Assembly: GCF_004014775.2 (NCBI RefSeq)
Contig: NZ_CP042808.1
Location: 186,001-250,000, forward strand
Direction of reading: 5' to 3'
DNA from: Acetobacter oryzoeni
GTDB taxonomy: Bacteria; Pseudomonadota; Alphaproteobacteria; Acetobacterales; Acetobacteraceae
DNA length: 64,000 nt
This document shows, in pieces, positions 9,026 through 17,236 of the stretch. The notes under the pieces are model-generated. The model ran no database searches and had not been told where the DNA came from. It was given only the letters and a program-made list of their open reading frames with translations. How positions within the stretch are numbered: position 1 is the stretch's first letter; the number at the start of each line of letters is the position of its first letter. Position numbers and translations under genes: made by a program.

Positions 9026-10510
9026 ATGACGCATCTTTCCGTATCACGTCAGTCGCGTTTGTATCGTCAGGTTGCATGTTTTGCAGTGTCTGTCGGGCTT
9101 TTGGGTGGCTGCACCATGATACCCAAATACAAGCGGCCACAGCCGCCGCTTGCACAAACATGGGCAGATTATCAGCACACAGATAATGTCATGCTGCAAA
9201 AAGCAGCATCCGATATTGGCTGGCGGGACTTCTTTATAGACCCGCGTTTGCAACAGCTGATTACCATTGCTCTGCGTGAAAACAGAGATATCAGGCAGGC
9301 TGCGGCCAGCATTGTAGAAGCCCAAGGGCGTTATGATATCCAGCATGCTGGCCTATTCCCCAGCATTGGGGCAACGGGTGGGCCAATGTATCAGGCTCCC
9401 TCTGATGCTGCGGGTTTGAGCTTTGCTCCGGGTTTGGATACCGATAAAACCAGTAATGGTATGGCGCGTGATCCGTTCCGTTTTTATCAGGGCGGTATTG
9501 GGTTTTCGGCTTACGAAATTGATATCTTTGGCCGTATTCGCTCCCTGAGCCGGGAGGCAGCGGAAGAAACACTTGCCCAGCGTGAAAACCTGCGCGGTGT
9601 TACCATCAGTATTATTGCACAGGTTGCTAATGCCTATATCGCATGGTTGGGTGACAGGCAGGCTGTTGCATTGGCACAGAATACCTTAAGCAGCCAGAAA
9701 AGCACATTGCAGCTGATTCAGGATAAATATAACCACGGAGAAGCTGATTTACTGACTGTTCGGCAGTCAGAAACGCAGGTTGCGCAAAGTGCTGGTTTGC
9801 TGGCTGATTCTCAAAGAAAAGTGGAGCAGGATGAAAACCTTATCAGCCTGCTGATAGGTGCGCCTATTCCTGCAGATTTACCTCCACCTTCTCTTTTGGG
9901 GCAGCAGACTGTTCTGGCAGATGTGCCAGCTGGTTTGCCATCGGATCTGTTAAACCGTCGGCCGGATATTGTGCAGGCTGAACATGATCTGTTGTCTGCG
10001 CAGGCGGATATTGGTGCGGCACGAGCTGCGTTTTTCCCGCGTATTACACTCACGGCGAGTGATGGTATTTCCAGCTTGCAGTTTCATAAGCTGTTTACAT
10101 CTGCGGCAACCACTTGGGGGGTTAACCCGAACATCCAGATTCCCTTGTGGACATGGGGGCAGAATTCAGGAAACCTGAAAGCCTCCAAAGCGCGCCGGGA
10201 TAGTAAAATTACGACGTATGAAAAAACAGTGCAGACAGCATTTCGGGAAGTTGCCGATGCGCTGGCTGGCAGAAAAGCCTATCTGGATGAGCAGAAAGAA
10301 GTGGATGCCTTGGTAAATGCTTCGGGAGATGCTTATCGTCTTGCCAAAATGCGTTATGAGGCAGGAATAGATTCCTACTTAACAACTTTGGAATCGCAGC
10401 GTTCTTATTTACAGGCACAGCAAAATCAAATTTCGGTAGATGTACTCAGATATCAAAATCTGGTCACGCTTTACCGGTCATTGGGCGGTGGCTGGAAGGA
10501 AAAAGGGTAA
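9026..10510 (+). CDS. Efflux outer-membrane channel, NodT/OprM family lipoprotein
   Basis: 494 residues. The signal peptide ends at the lipobox LLGGC (Cys at about 29), followed by PKYKRPQPP, typical of the OprM/NodT group. Two repeated outer-membrane efflux domains are recognisable; LLNRRPDIVQAEHDLLSAQADIGAARAAFFPRI and QNLVTLYRSLGGGW are family landmarks. As a trimer it would form the exit duct for the pump encoded just upstream (4-base gap). A strong hairpin terminator follows 16 bases after the stop. Confidence 0.95.
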   Translation: MTHLSVSRQSRLYRQVACFAVSVGLLGGCTMIPKYKRPQPPLAQTWADYQHTDNVMLQKAASDIGWRDFFIDPRLQQLITIALRENRDIRQAAASIVEAQGRYDIQHAGLFPSIGATGGPMYQAPSDAAGLSFAPGLDTDKTSNGMARDPFRFYQGGIGFSAYEIDIFGRIRSLSREAAEETLAQRENLRGVTISIIAQVANAYIAWLGDRQAVALAQNTLSSQKSTLQLIQDKYNHGEADLLTVRQSETQVAQSAGLLADSQRKVEQDENLISLLIGAPIPADLPPPSLLGQQTVLADVPAGLPSDLLNRRPDIVQAEHDLLSAQADIGAARAAFFPRITLTASDGISSLQFHKLFTSAATTWGVNPNIQIPLWTWGQNSGNLKASKARRDSKITTYEKTVQTAFREVADALAGRKAYLDEQKEVDALVNASGDAYRLAKMRYEAGIDSYLTTLESQRSYLQAQQNQISVDVLRYQNLVTLYRSLGGGWKEKG

Positions 10511-10525
10511 TACAAAATTGCAAAT

Positions 10526-10553
10526 AAAAAGCCGCCCCAAAGGGCGGCTTTTT
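10526..10553. terminator. Bidirectional intrinsic terminator
   Basis: A perfect 12-base inverted repeat, AAAAAGCCGCCC / GGGCGGCTTTTT with a 4-base loop, lies between the converging efflux operon and cold-shock gene. It has A-runs on one side and T-runs on the other, so it can terminate both transcripts. Confidence 0.92.
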
Positions 10554-10579
10554 ACAGCATCATATGCAGCTTAAAGCAA

Positions 10580-10786
10580 TTAGATTGCTTTAATGCTTAC
10601 TGCAGATGTCTTGCCGTTACGGCCAGCTTCAAGCTCGTAAGAAACCTGCTGACCTTCGGTAAGGGTATGCATACCGGCGCGCTCAAGCTCAGAGATATGA
10701 ACGAACGCGTCCTGTCCCCCATTGTCCGGCTGAATGAAACCAAAACCCTTTGTGGGGTTAAACCATTTTACGGTGCCTGTTGCCAT
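10580..10786 (-). CDS. Cold-shock domain protein (CspA family)
   Basis: 68 residues, a single cold-shock domain. It has the RNA-binding motifs GTVKWFNPTKGFGFIQPD (RNP1 KGFGFI) and DAFVHISEL (RNP2 VFVH-like), and ends in a GKTSAVSIKAI tail. It acts as an RNA chaperone that melts secondary structure and may antiterminate. An AAGGAGCC sits just before the ATG on the minus strand. The 280-base space upstream could hold a long structured leader as in cspA genes, although low-temperature regulation cannot be judged from sequence. Confidence 0.95.
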   Translation of the reverse strand: MATGTVKWFNPTKGFGFIQPDNGGQDAFVHISELERAGMHTLTEGQQVSYELEAGRNGKTSAVSIKAI

Positions 10787-11067
10787 AACAAGGCTCCTTT
10801 TTTACAACAGCGGTCGTGCACAAAATACACACGAAATCATAACTTTTAAGGAGAAAAACTGACGCAACATGCGCCGATGACTCAGATAAAAGCATCCGCT
10901 TGCGCTATCAATGTGCGCAAAACACAAGGAATGCAAGGATAAACTGAGGGCCACCCAAAATTAAATCATTATTTCTAGGCCAACAGGCTGTATAATAACG
11001 CTTTTATTATTTTTATTTTTGAATTTATAAAGTTAAATAAAACACCGGCATAAAATTTAATAAGGCA
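10787..11067. other. Upstream region of the cold-shock gene
   Basis: 281 bases, AT-rich beyond 10960, with no open frame that looks real. It should contain the promoter and leader of the cold-shock gene (minus strand). Several A/T runs (10994-11040) separate it from the remnant gene to the right. Confidence 0.4.
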
Positions 11068-11382
11068 TTATTTATGTCTCAGGATGGGGACGGGGCAGAC
11101 GTATAAGTCGCAAAAGGTACAAGCAGATCGGAAGACCCAGAGGTGTGAAACACCAGCAACAGGGACAAGTATCCACGAAAGCATGAAAACAAGAGGCCCA
11201 TGCGCATCAATATAGTCCCGATAAAGCCGATCACCATGCTGCATGGCGAGAACACCTAGAAAGTGCCCGGATTCATCGCTAAAAGGCAGGCCGCCAAAGC
11301 CTTCTATATTTCTGAATATGAAAAAACTGATGCAGATGGAAAATAGAACCAGCGGAGTTATCAACCTATTGGTCACGCGCAT
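11068..11382 (-). pseudogene. Truncated membrane glycosyltransferase (N-terminal fragment)
   Basis: About 104 residues from the ATG at 11382. A first membrane segment (LITPLVLFSICISFFIF) is followed by GGLPFSDESGHFLGVLAMQHGDRLYRDYIDAHGPLVFMLSW. The DE in a first loop and the 'G-LYRDYID-HGPL' pattern are those of large polyprenol-sugar-dependent glycosyltransferases (ArnT/PMT, GT39/GT83-like), which run to 450-600 residues. Here the frame becomes unlike the family after HLWVFRSA and stops 20 codons later, followed by AT-rich non-coding DNA. It lies 44 bases behind the TonB receptor. It is most likely a deletion remnant; a small membrane protein is the alternative. Confidence 0.6.
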
Positions 11383-11425
11383 GTTGGCTCTATTTTCCGT
11401 GCGTTTGTTTATGCGGAAAAAAGTA

Positions 11426-13780
11426 TCAGAACTCCGCAGAGAAAGTGAAGTGATAAACACGTGGCAACCCTGCATACAAGCTGGATGCAGCACCAGATGT
11501 ACCACTTGGCGCGCCTGTATAAACAGAGGCCCAGTAGCGTTCATTGGTTGCGTTGCTTACCCCAAAACGCACAACCCATGGAAACTGCGCCACATGGAAG
11601 GCATAGCGCGTGCCCAGATCCAACGTGGTGTAGGATCCGGTATGGAGTGTGTTGGTAACATTTGCTGCACGGTTGCCCATGTAATGAACATTGGCATTAA
11701 AGGCCCAGCCAGATGCGAATGATCCCATGGAAGCTGGTAGGCGGTAATCCAGCAACATATTGGCCTGCAAAGGTGCCGCGCCAACAATTTCCTTATTGTT
11801 GAGAGAAGCAGATGCAGCATGCACCAGTTCTGCATCCAACCATGTCATGCCAGCAAGTACAGAAAGGTTAGGTAGGACTTCGCCAGAAATCTGGGCTTCC
11901 ACACCATAGTTCCGCTGCGTGCCGCCATATTGATAGGTTTGGCAGTTGGTCATGGCAGCGCAGCCAGCGTTTGGATTCCGTGCAGCAACATACATTGCGT
12001 AAGGTGATGTCATACGGAAACCGGCAACGTTAAACTGCATTGTTTTATAACGCAGTTTATAACCCACTTCATATTCTTCGGAATGCGCAATGGGCAGCGC
12101 CATGTTGGTATTGGTGTAGCTTGCACTGTTAGGGGTAACAGGCCCAGCTTCAACAGAACGACCATAAGTGAAATAGATGGTCTGGTTATCTGTTGGTTTA
12201 TACATCACGCTGGCTGTCGGGCTGAAAGCTGCTGATGTATCAAATGTTTTTCTCAGAGGTGTTTTGGAATTAAGCGCACTTTCCTGATTGATCCAGCTCC
12301 ATGCAAGGGTGCCCATAACAGACCAATGTTTGTTAATGCGCATGGTGTCACCAATAATAAAAGACTGGCTGGTGACACTGCTGGATTTATAGCGCCCATG
12401 ATAATAAGGCTGTGTGCCCTTGGAGGGGGAGGCGCCGTAAAGGTTATATACCCCCAGGTTCTGCGCGCTTGTTACAGCTCCTGTAGGGTTGTAATTGCCC
12501 ATCATGTAGCCGTTGGTGCCAATCACCAGATCATGCTGCAAGGGGCCAGTGTGAACACGTCCGTTAAAATAGGCCATGTTACTGCCTACACGGAAATCAT
12601 TCGCCGTCGTTGTAGCTGTTGCTTTGGAGCTGAACCAGCCATCGCTGCCTCTCAGACCGCCACAGGTTTTACTGCCATCGCACAGCGTATCTGCCACACC
12701 AAAGGATTGTCTGGCGGCATCCTGGTACAGCCCACCCAGCGTGAAGCTCCAATCCTTGTTGATCTGGTGCTTGATTTTGGCAAGAAACGTATTGGTTTCC
12801 ATATTGTAGCCGCTCCATTCAGGAGCAAGCCGCTTGCTAAGATCCGGCGCTTCAGGAAGCTTATCTCCGCCTACACCAGTTGCAAGAATGCCAAACCCGG
12901 GCGCAGTGCCGCGCTGGTCAAAAGTGTAGTGGCTGGCGTCAATTTCGATAACCGTCTTGTCATCAAGGTGGATATCAAAATCACCGCTCACCATTTCACG
13001 GCGGACCATACTGCCTTGTGTATAAGCCGTGCCATTAGCATGCAGCATGTTCAGGCGGTAACCAAACCAGCCGTTTCGGCCTAAACGTCCAGAAATATCA
13101 CCATTCACAGTTGGTGTGCCGATGGAATCCACGCCAACGGAAAGGCGTTCAGTACGCCGATCTGTCGGGCGTTTAAGGGTGTATTCAAAAACACCGGCTG
13201 GGTTTTCTGGTCCATACATTGCGCCTGCCAAGCCGTTAAGAACCTGCAGGTTATCTACCCATTCTGCCGCATAAGGTGTGGTGGCAACAACGTTTAGACC
13301 ATCAAGGCGAGAGTTGGAGATAACATCAGCTTCAAACCCACGGGATTGAGGGCGAGATGTGTTGGGGTCCCCGCGAACTTCCAACTGCACGGATGGAAGA
13401 TATTGCGCCATATCATTGAGGTTGCGGATTTGCTGGTTCACCACAACATCATGCGGAACCCCCATAACGGAATAGGGCGTATCCAGAGTATCTCGGTTAC
13501 CTAATGGACCAAGATAAACAATTTTGTTCATGTATTTGGCGGCGGTGCCATCTGCTGCATGGTGGCCATGAACATTCACGGTTTCACCATTGGAGCCATC
13601 CAGTATCCCTGCAATAGGGGCCGCGGTGGCCTGTTTTTTGGGTGCTGCTGTTTTGATGGCAGTTTGTTTATTGCCTGTAGGCAGGTTTGTAGAAGCAGGC
13701 GTTGCAGCCAGTGCCGAGGTTGTCAACAAAAGGGCGCCAAACGTTCCGGCGGCGCAAAAAGTATGGAAACGATCGTGCAT
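11426..13780 (-). CDS. TonB-dependent outer-membrane receptor (siderophore type)
   Basis: 784 residues. A signal peptide (FCAAGTFGALLLTTSALA, about 1-26) precedes a Pro/Thr/Lys-rich linker. A plug domain follows from about residue 100 (DTPYSVMGVPHDVVVNQQIRN, SVQLEVRGDPNTSRPQSRGFE, NGLAGAMYGPENPAGVFEYT). A 22-strand-type barrel comes next and ends in an aromatic terminus (FTFSAEF). Two Cys pairs (CDGSKTC and CAAMTNC) lie in predicted outer loops. The architecture matches ferric-siderophore receptors, which import ligands with TonB-ExbBD energy. No synthesis, ExbB or regulator genes are adjacent, so the ligand is unknown. The plug lacks an N-terminal STN signalling domain. Confidence 0.93.
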   Translation of the reverse strand: MHDRFHTFCAAGTFGALLLTTSALAATPASTNLPTGNKQTAIKTAAPKKQATAAPIAGILDGSNGETVNVHGHHAADGTAAKYMNKIVYLGPLGNRDTLDTPYSVMGVPHDVVVNQQIRNLNDMAQYLPSVQLEVRGDPNTSRPQSRGFEADVISNSRLDGLNVVATTPYAAEWVDNLQVLNGLAGAMYGPENPAGVFEYTLKRPTDRRTERLSVGVDSIGTPTVNGDISGRLGRNGWFGYRLNMLHANGTAYTQGSMVRREMVSGDFDIHLDDKTVIEIDASHYTFDQRGTAPGFGILATGVGGDKLPEAPDLSKRLAPEWSGYNMETNTFLAKIKHQINKDWSFTLGGLYQDAARQSFGVADTLCDGSKTCGGLRGSDGWFSSKATATTTANDFRVGSNMAYFNGRVHTGPLQHDLVIGTNGYMMGNYNPTGAVTSAQNLGVYNLYGASPSKGTQPYYHGRYKSSSVTSQSFIIGDTMRINKHWSVMGTLAWSWINQESALNSKTPLRKTFDTSAAFSPTASVMYKPTDNQTIYFTYGRSVEAGPVTPNSASYTNTNMALPIAHSEEYEVGYKLRYKTMQFNVAGFRMTSPYAMYVAARNPNAGCAAMTNCQTYQYGGTQRNYGVEAQISGEVLPNLSVLAGMTWLDAELVHAASASLNNKEIVGAAPLQANMLLDYRLPASMGSFASGWAFNANVHYMGNRAANVTNTLHTGSYTTLDLGTRYAFHVAQFPWVVRFGVSNATNERYWASVYTGAPSGTSGAASSLYAGLPRVYHFTFSAEF

Positions 13781-14023
13781 AGATCTGGCAGGTCCGGGGT
13801 TAAAGTAAAATTAAAGGGGTGAGCCTCTTTTGCCGGGCCTGATATCAGTTTGTCTATATATATTGGTACATAAATCTGTATATGCATAAATATGGATGGA
13901 GAGTGATGCCAAAATAATACAGTTATGCGGAAGAGGTTGCAGCGCGCTAAGAGATGCAGCCTTTTTATTTAAGGTTTTGCTTTTGCAGCCTGCTTTAGAG
14001 GTGATGGGCGGCAATGCCGCAAT
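13781..14023. other. Non-coding space upstream of the TonB receptor
   Basis: About 240 bases that should hold the receptor promoter (minus strand), with AT-rich stretches at 13850-13890. I see no clear Fur box. A 76-codon minus-strand frame here has no recognisable features and I do not call it a gene. Confidence 0.35.
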
Positions 14024-14059
14024 AAAAAACAGGCTCCACATACAAAGTAGAGCCTGTTT
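14024..14059 (-). terminator. Terminator of the heptosyltransferase/Hint operon
   Basis: AAACAGGCTC (14027-14036) pairs with GAGCCTGTTT (14050-14059) around a 13-base loop. Read on the minus strand, the hairpin is followed by a T-run (TTTTTTATT). It lies 24 bases after the stop of the Hint-domain frame. Confidence 0.85.
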
Positions 14060-14082
14060 GAAATAATTATTACGCCAGTTTA

Positions 14083-15411
14083 TCAGGCAGAACGTTTGGT
14101 ATCCACGTTTTGATGATTGATCAAAAAGGGACCTGCTGCACGAAGAGTGATAGACAGGGTGCCAATATTGCCGGGAGAGAGATAGCCCTCCAAAGGGAGT
14201 TCAGCGTTACCATTGGTCCATGCACAATCAGTCCAATCGGTATCATGCCAACCATCTGGCTTTTGGGCCTGAAGGTGAGCCGTGATTTTATGTTGTTGTT
14301 GTGCCGACAGCAGAAGCACATCGCTCACAGCAACACCCATCAGACGACGGTCATCTACAAATGGCCCAATGACGTCTGCTGGACGGTTGGCACGCGAAAC
14401 AATGCGTACGGAATGTGTATTGACTGGCAGCATGAAGTTGTAGCGCTGCCCATCCTGCCGGATAGGGCGGAGCATGGTTCCGTTGTCTGTTATGAGATGC
14501 AGATAAGGATTATCTGTGCGTTCAGAAGATGTTATGGGCGTTTCGGAAAAATTATTGCGTGCTGCTAGTTTGTGGAACAAGGGTTCAACAAAAGCACGCT
14601 CCACGCATAAAGGTGCTGCGGCATCTTTTTCCCAATCGCGACGAGCACTACCAAAACGGATCACTGTTCCTTCCTGATGGAACACACGACGGTTGCCCGT
14701 ATCCAGATAACTTTCTGTCAACATGCCATCAGCAGTTATGACAGAGTGCTGCGCAGTTTCCACGTGGTAGTAATCGTAAGAAGTGATGGATTTATCGTAA
14801 AAAATGGAAACTCCATTTACCAGCATACGCACGGGTACAAATTTACCATCAAAGAACAAGCAGTGTTCGGCAGTAATCAGCATATCCTTATAAGGTACGC
14901 CATCTGCAATGGCATTTTTGCACACACGTACAGGATACCCAGCTTCATCATCAGGTAGATGAGAGCGAACGCAGCATTGAGCTTTTCCTACCCATACCAC
15001 TGGGCGTGTGATTTTCTGTTGGGTGTTGCTGTCATAGGCAATAACTTCATCACCAGTCAGAAGATTTTCGACAGCAACATCTCCTTTAGGCGTACGGATC
15101 ATACTTCCACGCAAGAAGCAGACCTCGTAAATCAGGTTGCCATCATCGCCAACAACTAGGGCATTACCGTGCTTCGATACACCATCAATAGTTAAACCTA
15201 TGGAGTGGCCATTTTTCAGGTTAATCCATACTTTATTAGTATCATTGGCATCATAGGTTACGTTTTTGACATCTCCCTCTTTTATGCCGTCCAGCACAAT
15301 GCCATCTGAATCTCCACCAGATGTGCCGTTAAAACCAGAAATAACAGTACTGACAATGCCGCCTTCTGCCAGCCCAGAGATAATCAGGCCGGTATTTGTA
15401 TCACCATCCAT
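14083..15411 (-). CDS. Hint-domain C-terminal part of a strand-loop-strand protein (separated by a frameshift)
   Basis: 442 residues from the first ATG, but the same frame is open further upstream (to at least 15565) and encodes more repeats, so this is the 3' half of one gene with 15537-17231. After the last repeats comes a Hint_2-type (hedgehog/intein-like) domain starting CFLRGSMIRTPKGDVAVENL about 100 residues in: a nucleophile-type Cys followed by the GD-V block, then ITAEHCLFFDGKFVPVRMLVNG. A further domain of about 200 residues with beta-rich character follows and ends without a membrane barrel. Hint domains can self-cleave or ligate; activity here is unknown. A terminator follows 24 bases after the stop. 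Confidence 0.8.
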   Translation of the reverse strand: MDGDTNTGLIISGLAEGGIVSTVISGFNGTSGGDSDGIVLDGIKEGDVKNVTYDANDTNKVWINLKNGHSIGLTIDGVSKHGNALVVGDDGNLIYEVCFLRGSMIRTPKGDVAVENLLTGDEVIAYDSNTQQKITRPVVWVGKAQCCVRSHLPDDEAGYPVRVCKNAIADGVPYKDMLITAEHCLFFDGKFVPVRMLVNGVSIFYDKSITSYDYYHVETAQHSVITADGMLTESYLDTGNRRVFHQEGTVIRFGSARRDWEKDAAAPLCVERAFVEPLFHKLAARNNFSETPITSSERTDNPYLHLITDNGTMLRPIRQDGQRYNFMLPVNTHSVRIVSRANRPADVIGPFVDDRRLMGVAVSDVLLLSAQQQHKITAHLQAQKPDGWHDTDWTDCAWTNGNAELPLEGYLSPGNIGTLSITLRAAGPFLINHQNVDTKRSA

Positions 15412-15536
15412 AACAATGGTGCCGCCAGCATTGGAATAAATGGATACTGTGCCGCCATTCTGCAGAGTTACGGTGCCACTGAGTGTGCCGCTATTTTGAA
15501 CATTGAGTGATGCACCATTTTGAATTGTTGCATCAC

Positions 15537-17231
15537 TTAAAATGCCTTGACCATCAACGGTAATGGCCCCACATTTTCAGCAGTAGGATTGATAATTGTA
15601 GCGCCTGCATTGGCGTATTCATTACCTCCATCACTTATAATGGCATTAAGAGAGCTTCCACCCGCAGAAACAGCTTCAAAGGCATTTGTGCCGCGTATAA
15701 CTGTATTGTTTGTTGTGGCACCATCATAAACAACCAAATTGCCATTTGCGTTAATTATCGTGCTTGTTAAAGTTGCATTAGAAGCAAAGCCATAACCATT
15801 GCTATTGAACGTAACGTTCTGAATTGTTCCGCCTGTGGCGCTTAAAGTACTTCCATCCTGAAAAGATGCGCTTGTAAGTGTACCACCAAAAACGTTTATC
15901 CCCCCATTTCCATCTGCAAGATTGCTTCCGCTGCCGGTAATATCCGTAGCAGAGCCACCATCAGAAAGATTTATAAAACCTCCTGTGTTGATATGCAGGG
16001 CAGAAACAGTGCCGCCAGAAACATCAAAACCGCCGCCATTATCAGCATTTATATTGGTAACACGCCCACCAAAAACGGTTATGATCCCGCTTTGTATGGA
16101 GCCATTAGCCATTGCTCCGTTATCATAAACTGTTGCATAGCCACTGATAATTTTAGTACCACTGGCAACACCACCACCCGATACAATGATATTTGCATTT
16201 GATGTTAAAATTTGAGCAGAAATACTGCTGCCGCCATTGTCTACATACTCTGTGCCGCCGCTTGAAACGATATCAGAAGTTGCAGTGCCACCAGCAGAAA
16301 TATGAACATATCCCCCGCTTGCTAGCGTTGCAGAGGTTAAACTGCCACCGTTATTAACAATAATGCCGCCACTGCCATCTGTTGCGCTTACAACTGTAGC
16401 ACTGCCGCCAGATAGATTGATAATACCACTTTGAACTGTTGTATCTGTAAGTGTAGCGCTGGCAAAAACATTTACGGCACCAGCAGAAAGAATTGTGTCT
16501 GATGCAGTGCCAGCGGAAAGATTCAGCGTGGCATCAGGTTCTTTCAGGGTGGCAGATATACTGGTGCCACCACTGTAAACATCCATATTGCTGTTGGCGC
16601 CAATAAAGCTTTGTTGTGCTGTGCCGCCGCCCGAAACTTGAATATTTCCGCCCGATATGGCGCTGATAACAGAAACTGTTACACCGCGTTCAATCTGAAG
16701 GGTTCCGCCACTTGTGACGGTAGCGCTCGTGACCTGGCCGCCCGAAACGTCAACGAATGTACCTGAATCCGTAATTCCAATGCTCGTTAACGTGGCGCCA
16801 TCATATACACCTACCCAACCACCGTCTTTATCGGTCCAATTTGCACCACTTCCGCCTGCACTCAGGTAGGCGTGAGCCCCACTTCCTGAAAGGGTGAGAT
16901 TATTGGCTGTTCCCCAAACAGTTTCCTGCCCATTTACACCAATAGTATCGTTATCGCTTATGCCGCCAGAGGAAACGAGGATATTCCCGCCGGCGGTTGC
17001 TGATGTAAAAGAAACGTCTCCAACAGTCTCAAGCGTGCCGCCAGAAATTAACGAGCTGGTGGCAGACCCATTATTGTAAACATGTATATATCCTCCCGCT
17101 TCAGCAGTCACACCATTGGCTGTGCCTCCTGAGCTTACAAAAAGGCCCACACCATTTATAACGGTTCCGCCATTTTGCTCGGTGCTGCTGCTATCGCCAC
17201 CAATAGTAGTATTTTGAGAAATATCAGACAT
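15537..17231 (-). CDS. Strand-loop-strand (AIDA/TibA-type) repeat protein, N-terminal part; frameshifted before its Hint domain
   Basis: 564 residues made almost entirely of repeats of roughly 20 residues with the pattern GG-T----V-SGG---V--GG, the heptosylation-substrate repeats of AIDA-I/TibA passenger domains. The N-terminus MSDISQNTTIGGDSSST is polar: there is no Sec or Tat signal. The frame ends in an unrelated tail after NVGPLPLMVKAF. One extra base in the C4 run at 15567-15570 (plus strand) restores NVGAITVDGQG and joins the frame to the Hint half, giving about 1049 residues in total. It starts five bases after the heptosyltransferase stop, so the two are one operon. It is probably an exported, glycosylated adhesin or matrix protein (inference). 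Confidence 0.82.
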   Translation of the reverse strand: MSDISQNTTIGGDSSSTEQNGGTVINGVGLFVSSGGTANGVTAEAGGYIHVYNNGSATSSLISGGTLETVGDVSFTSATAGGNILVSSGGISDNDTIGVNGQETVWGTANNLTLSGSGAHAYLSAGGSGANWTDKDGGWVGVYDGATLTSIGITDSGTFVDVSGGQVTSATVTSGGTLQIERGVTVSVISAISGGNIQVSGGGTAQQSFIGANSNMDVYSGGTSISATLKEPDATLNLSAGTASDTILSAGAVNVFASATLTDTTVQSGIINLSGGSATVVSATDGSGGIIVNNGGSLTSATLASGGYVHISAGGTATSDIVSSGGTEYVDNGGSSISAQILTSNANIIVSGGGVASGTKIISGYATVYDNGAMANGSIQSGIITVFGGRVTNINADNGGGFDVSGGTVSALHINTGGFINLSDGGSATDITGSGSNLADGNGGINVFGGTLTSASFQDGSTLSATGGTIQNVTFNSNGYGFASNATLTSTIINANGNLVVYDGATTNNTVIRGTNAFEAVSAGGSSLNAIISDGGNEYANAGATIINPTAENVGPLPLMVKAF

Positions 17232-17236
17232 GGTTT

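Noticed and set aside
12326..13084. 252-codon plus-strand frame opposite the TonB receptor
   Set aside because: It lies entirely within the well-supported receptor gene and has shadow-type composition.
13811..14041. 76-codon minus-strand frame between the TonB receptor and the Hint gene
   Set aside because: No recognisable motif, no good start signal, and it overlaps an operon terminator.
15537..17231. Tandem repeats considered as a CRISPR array or DNA satellite
   Set aside because: The repetition is at protein level (about 20-residue strand-loop-strand units) with variable DNA, inside an open frame.
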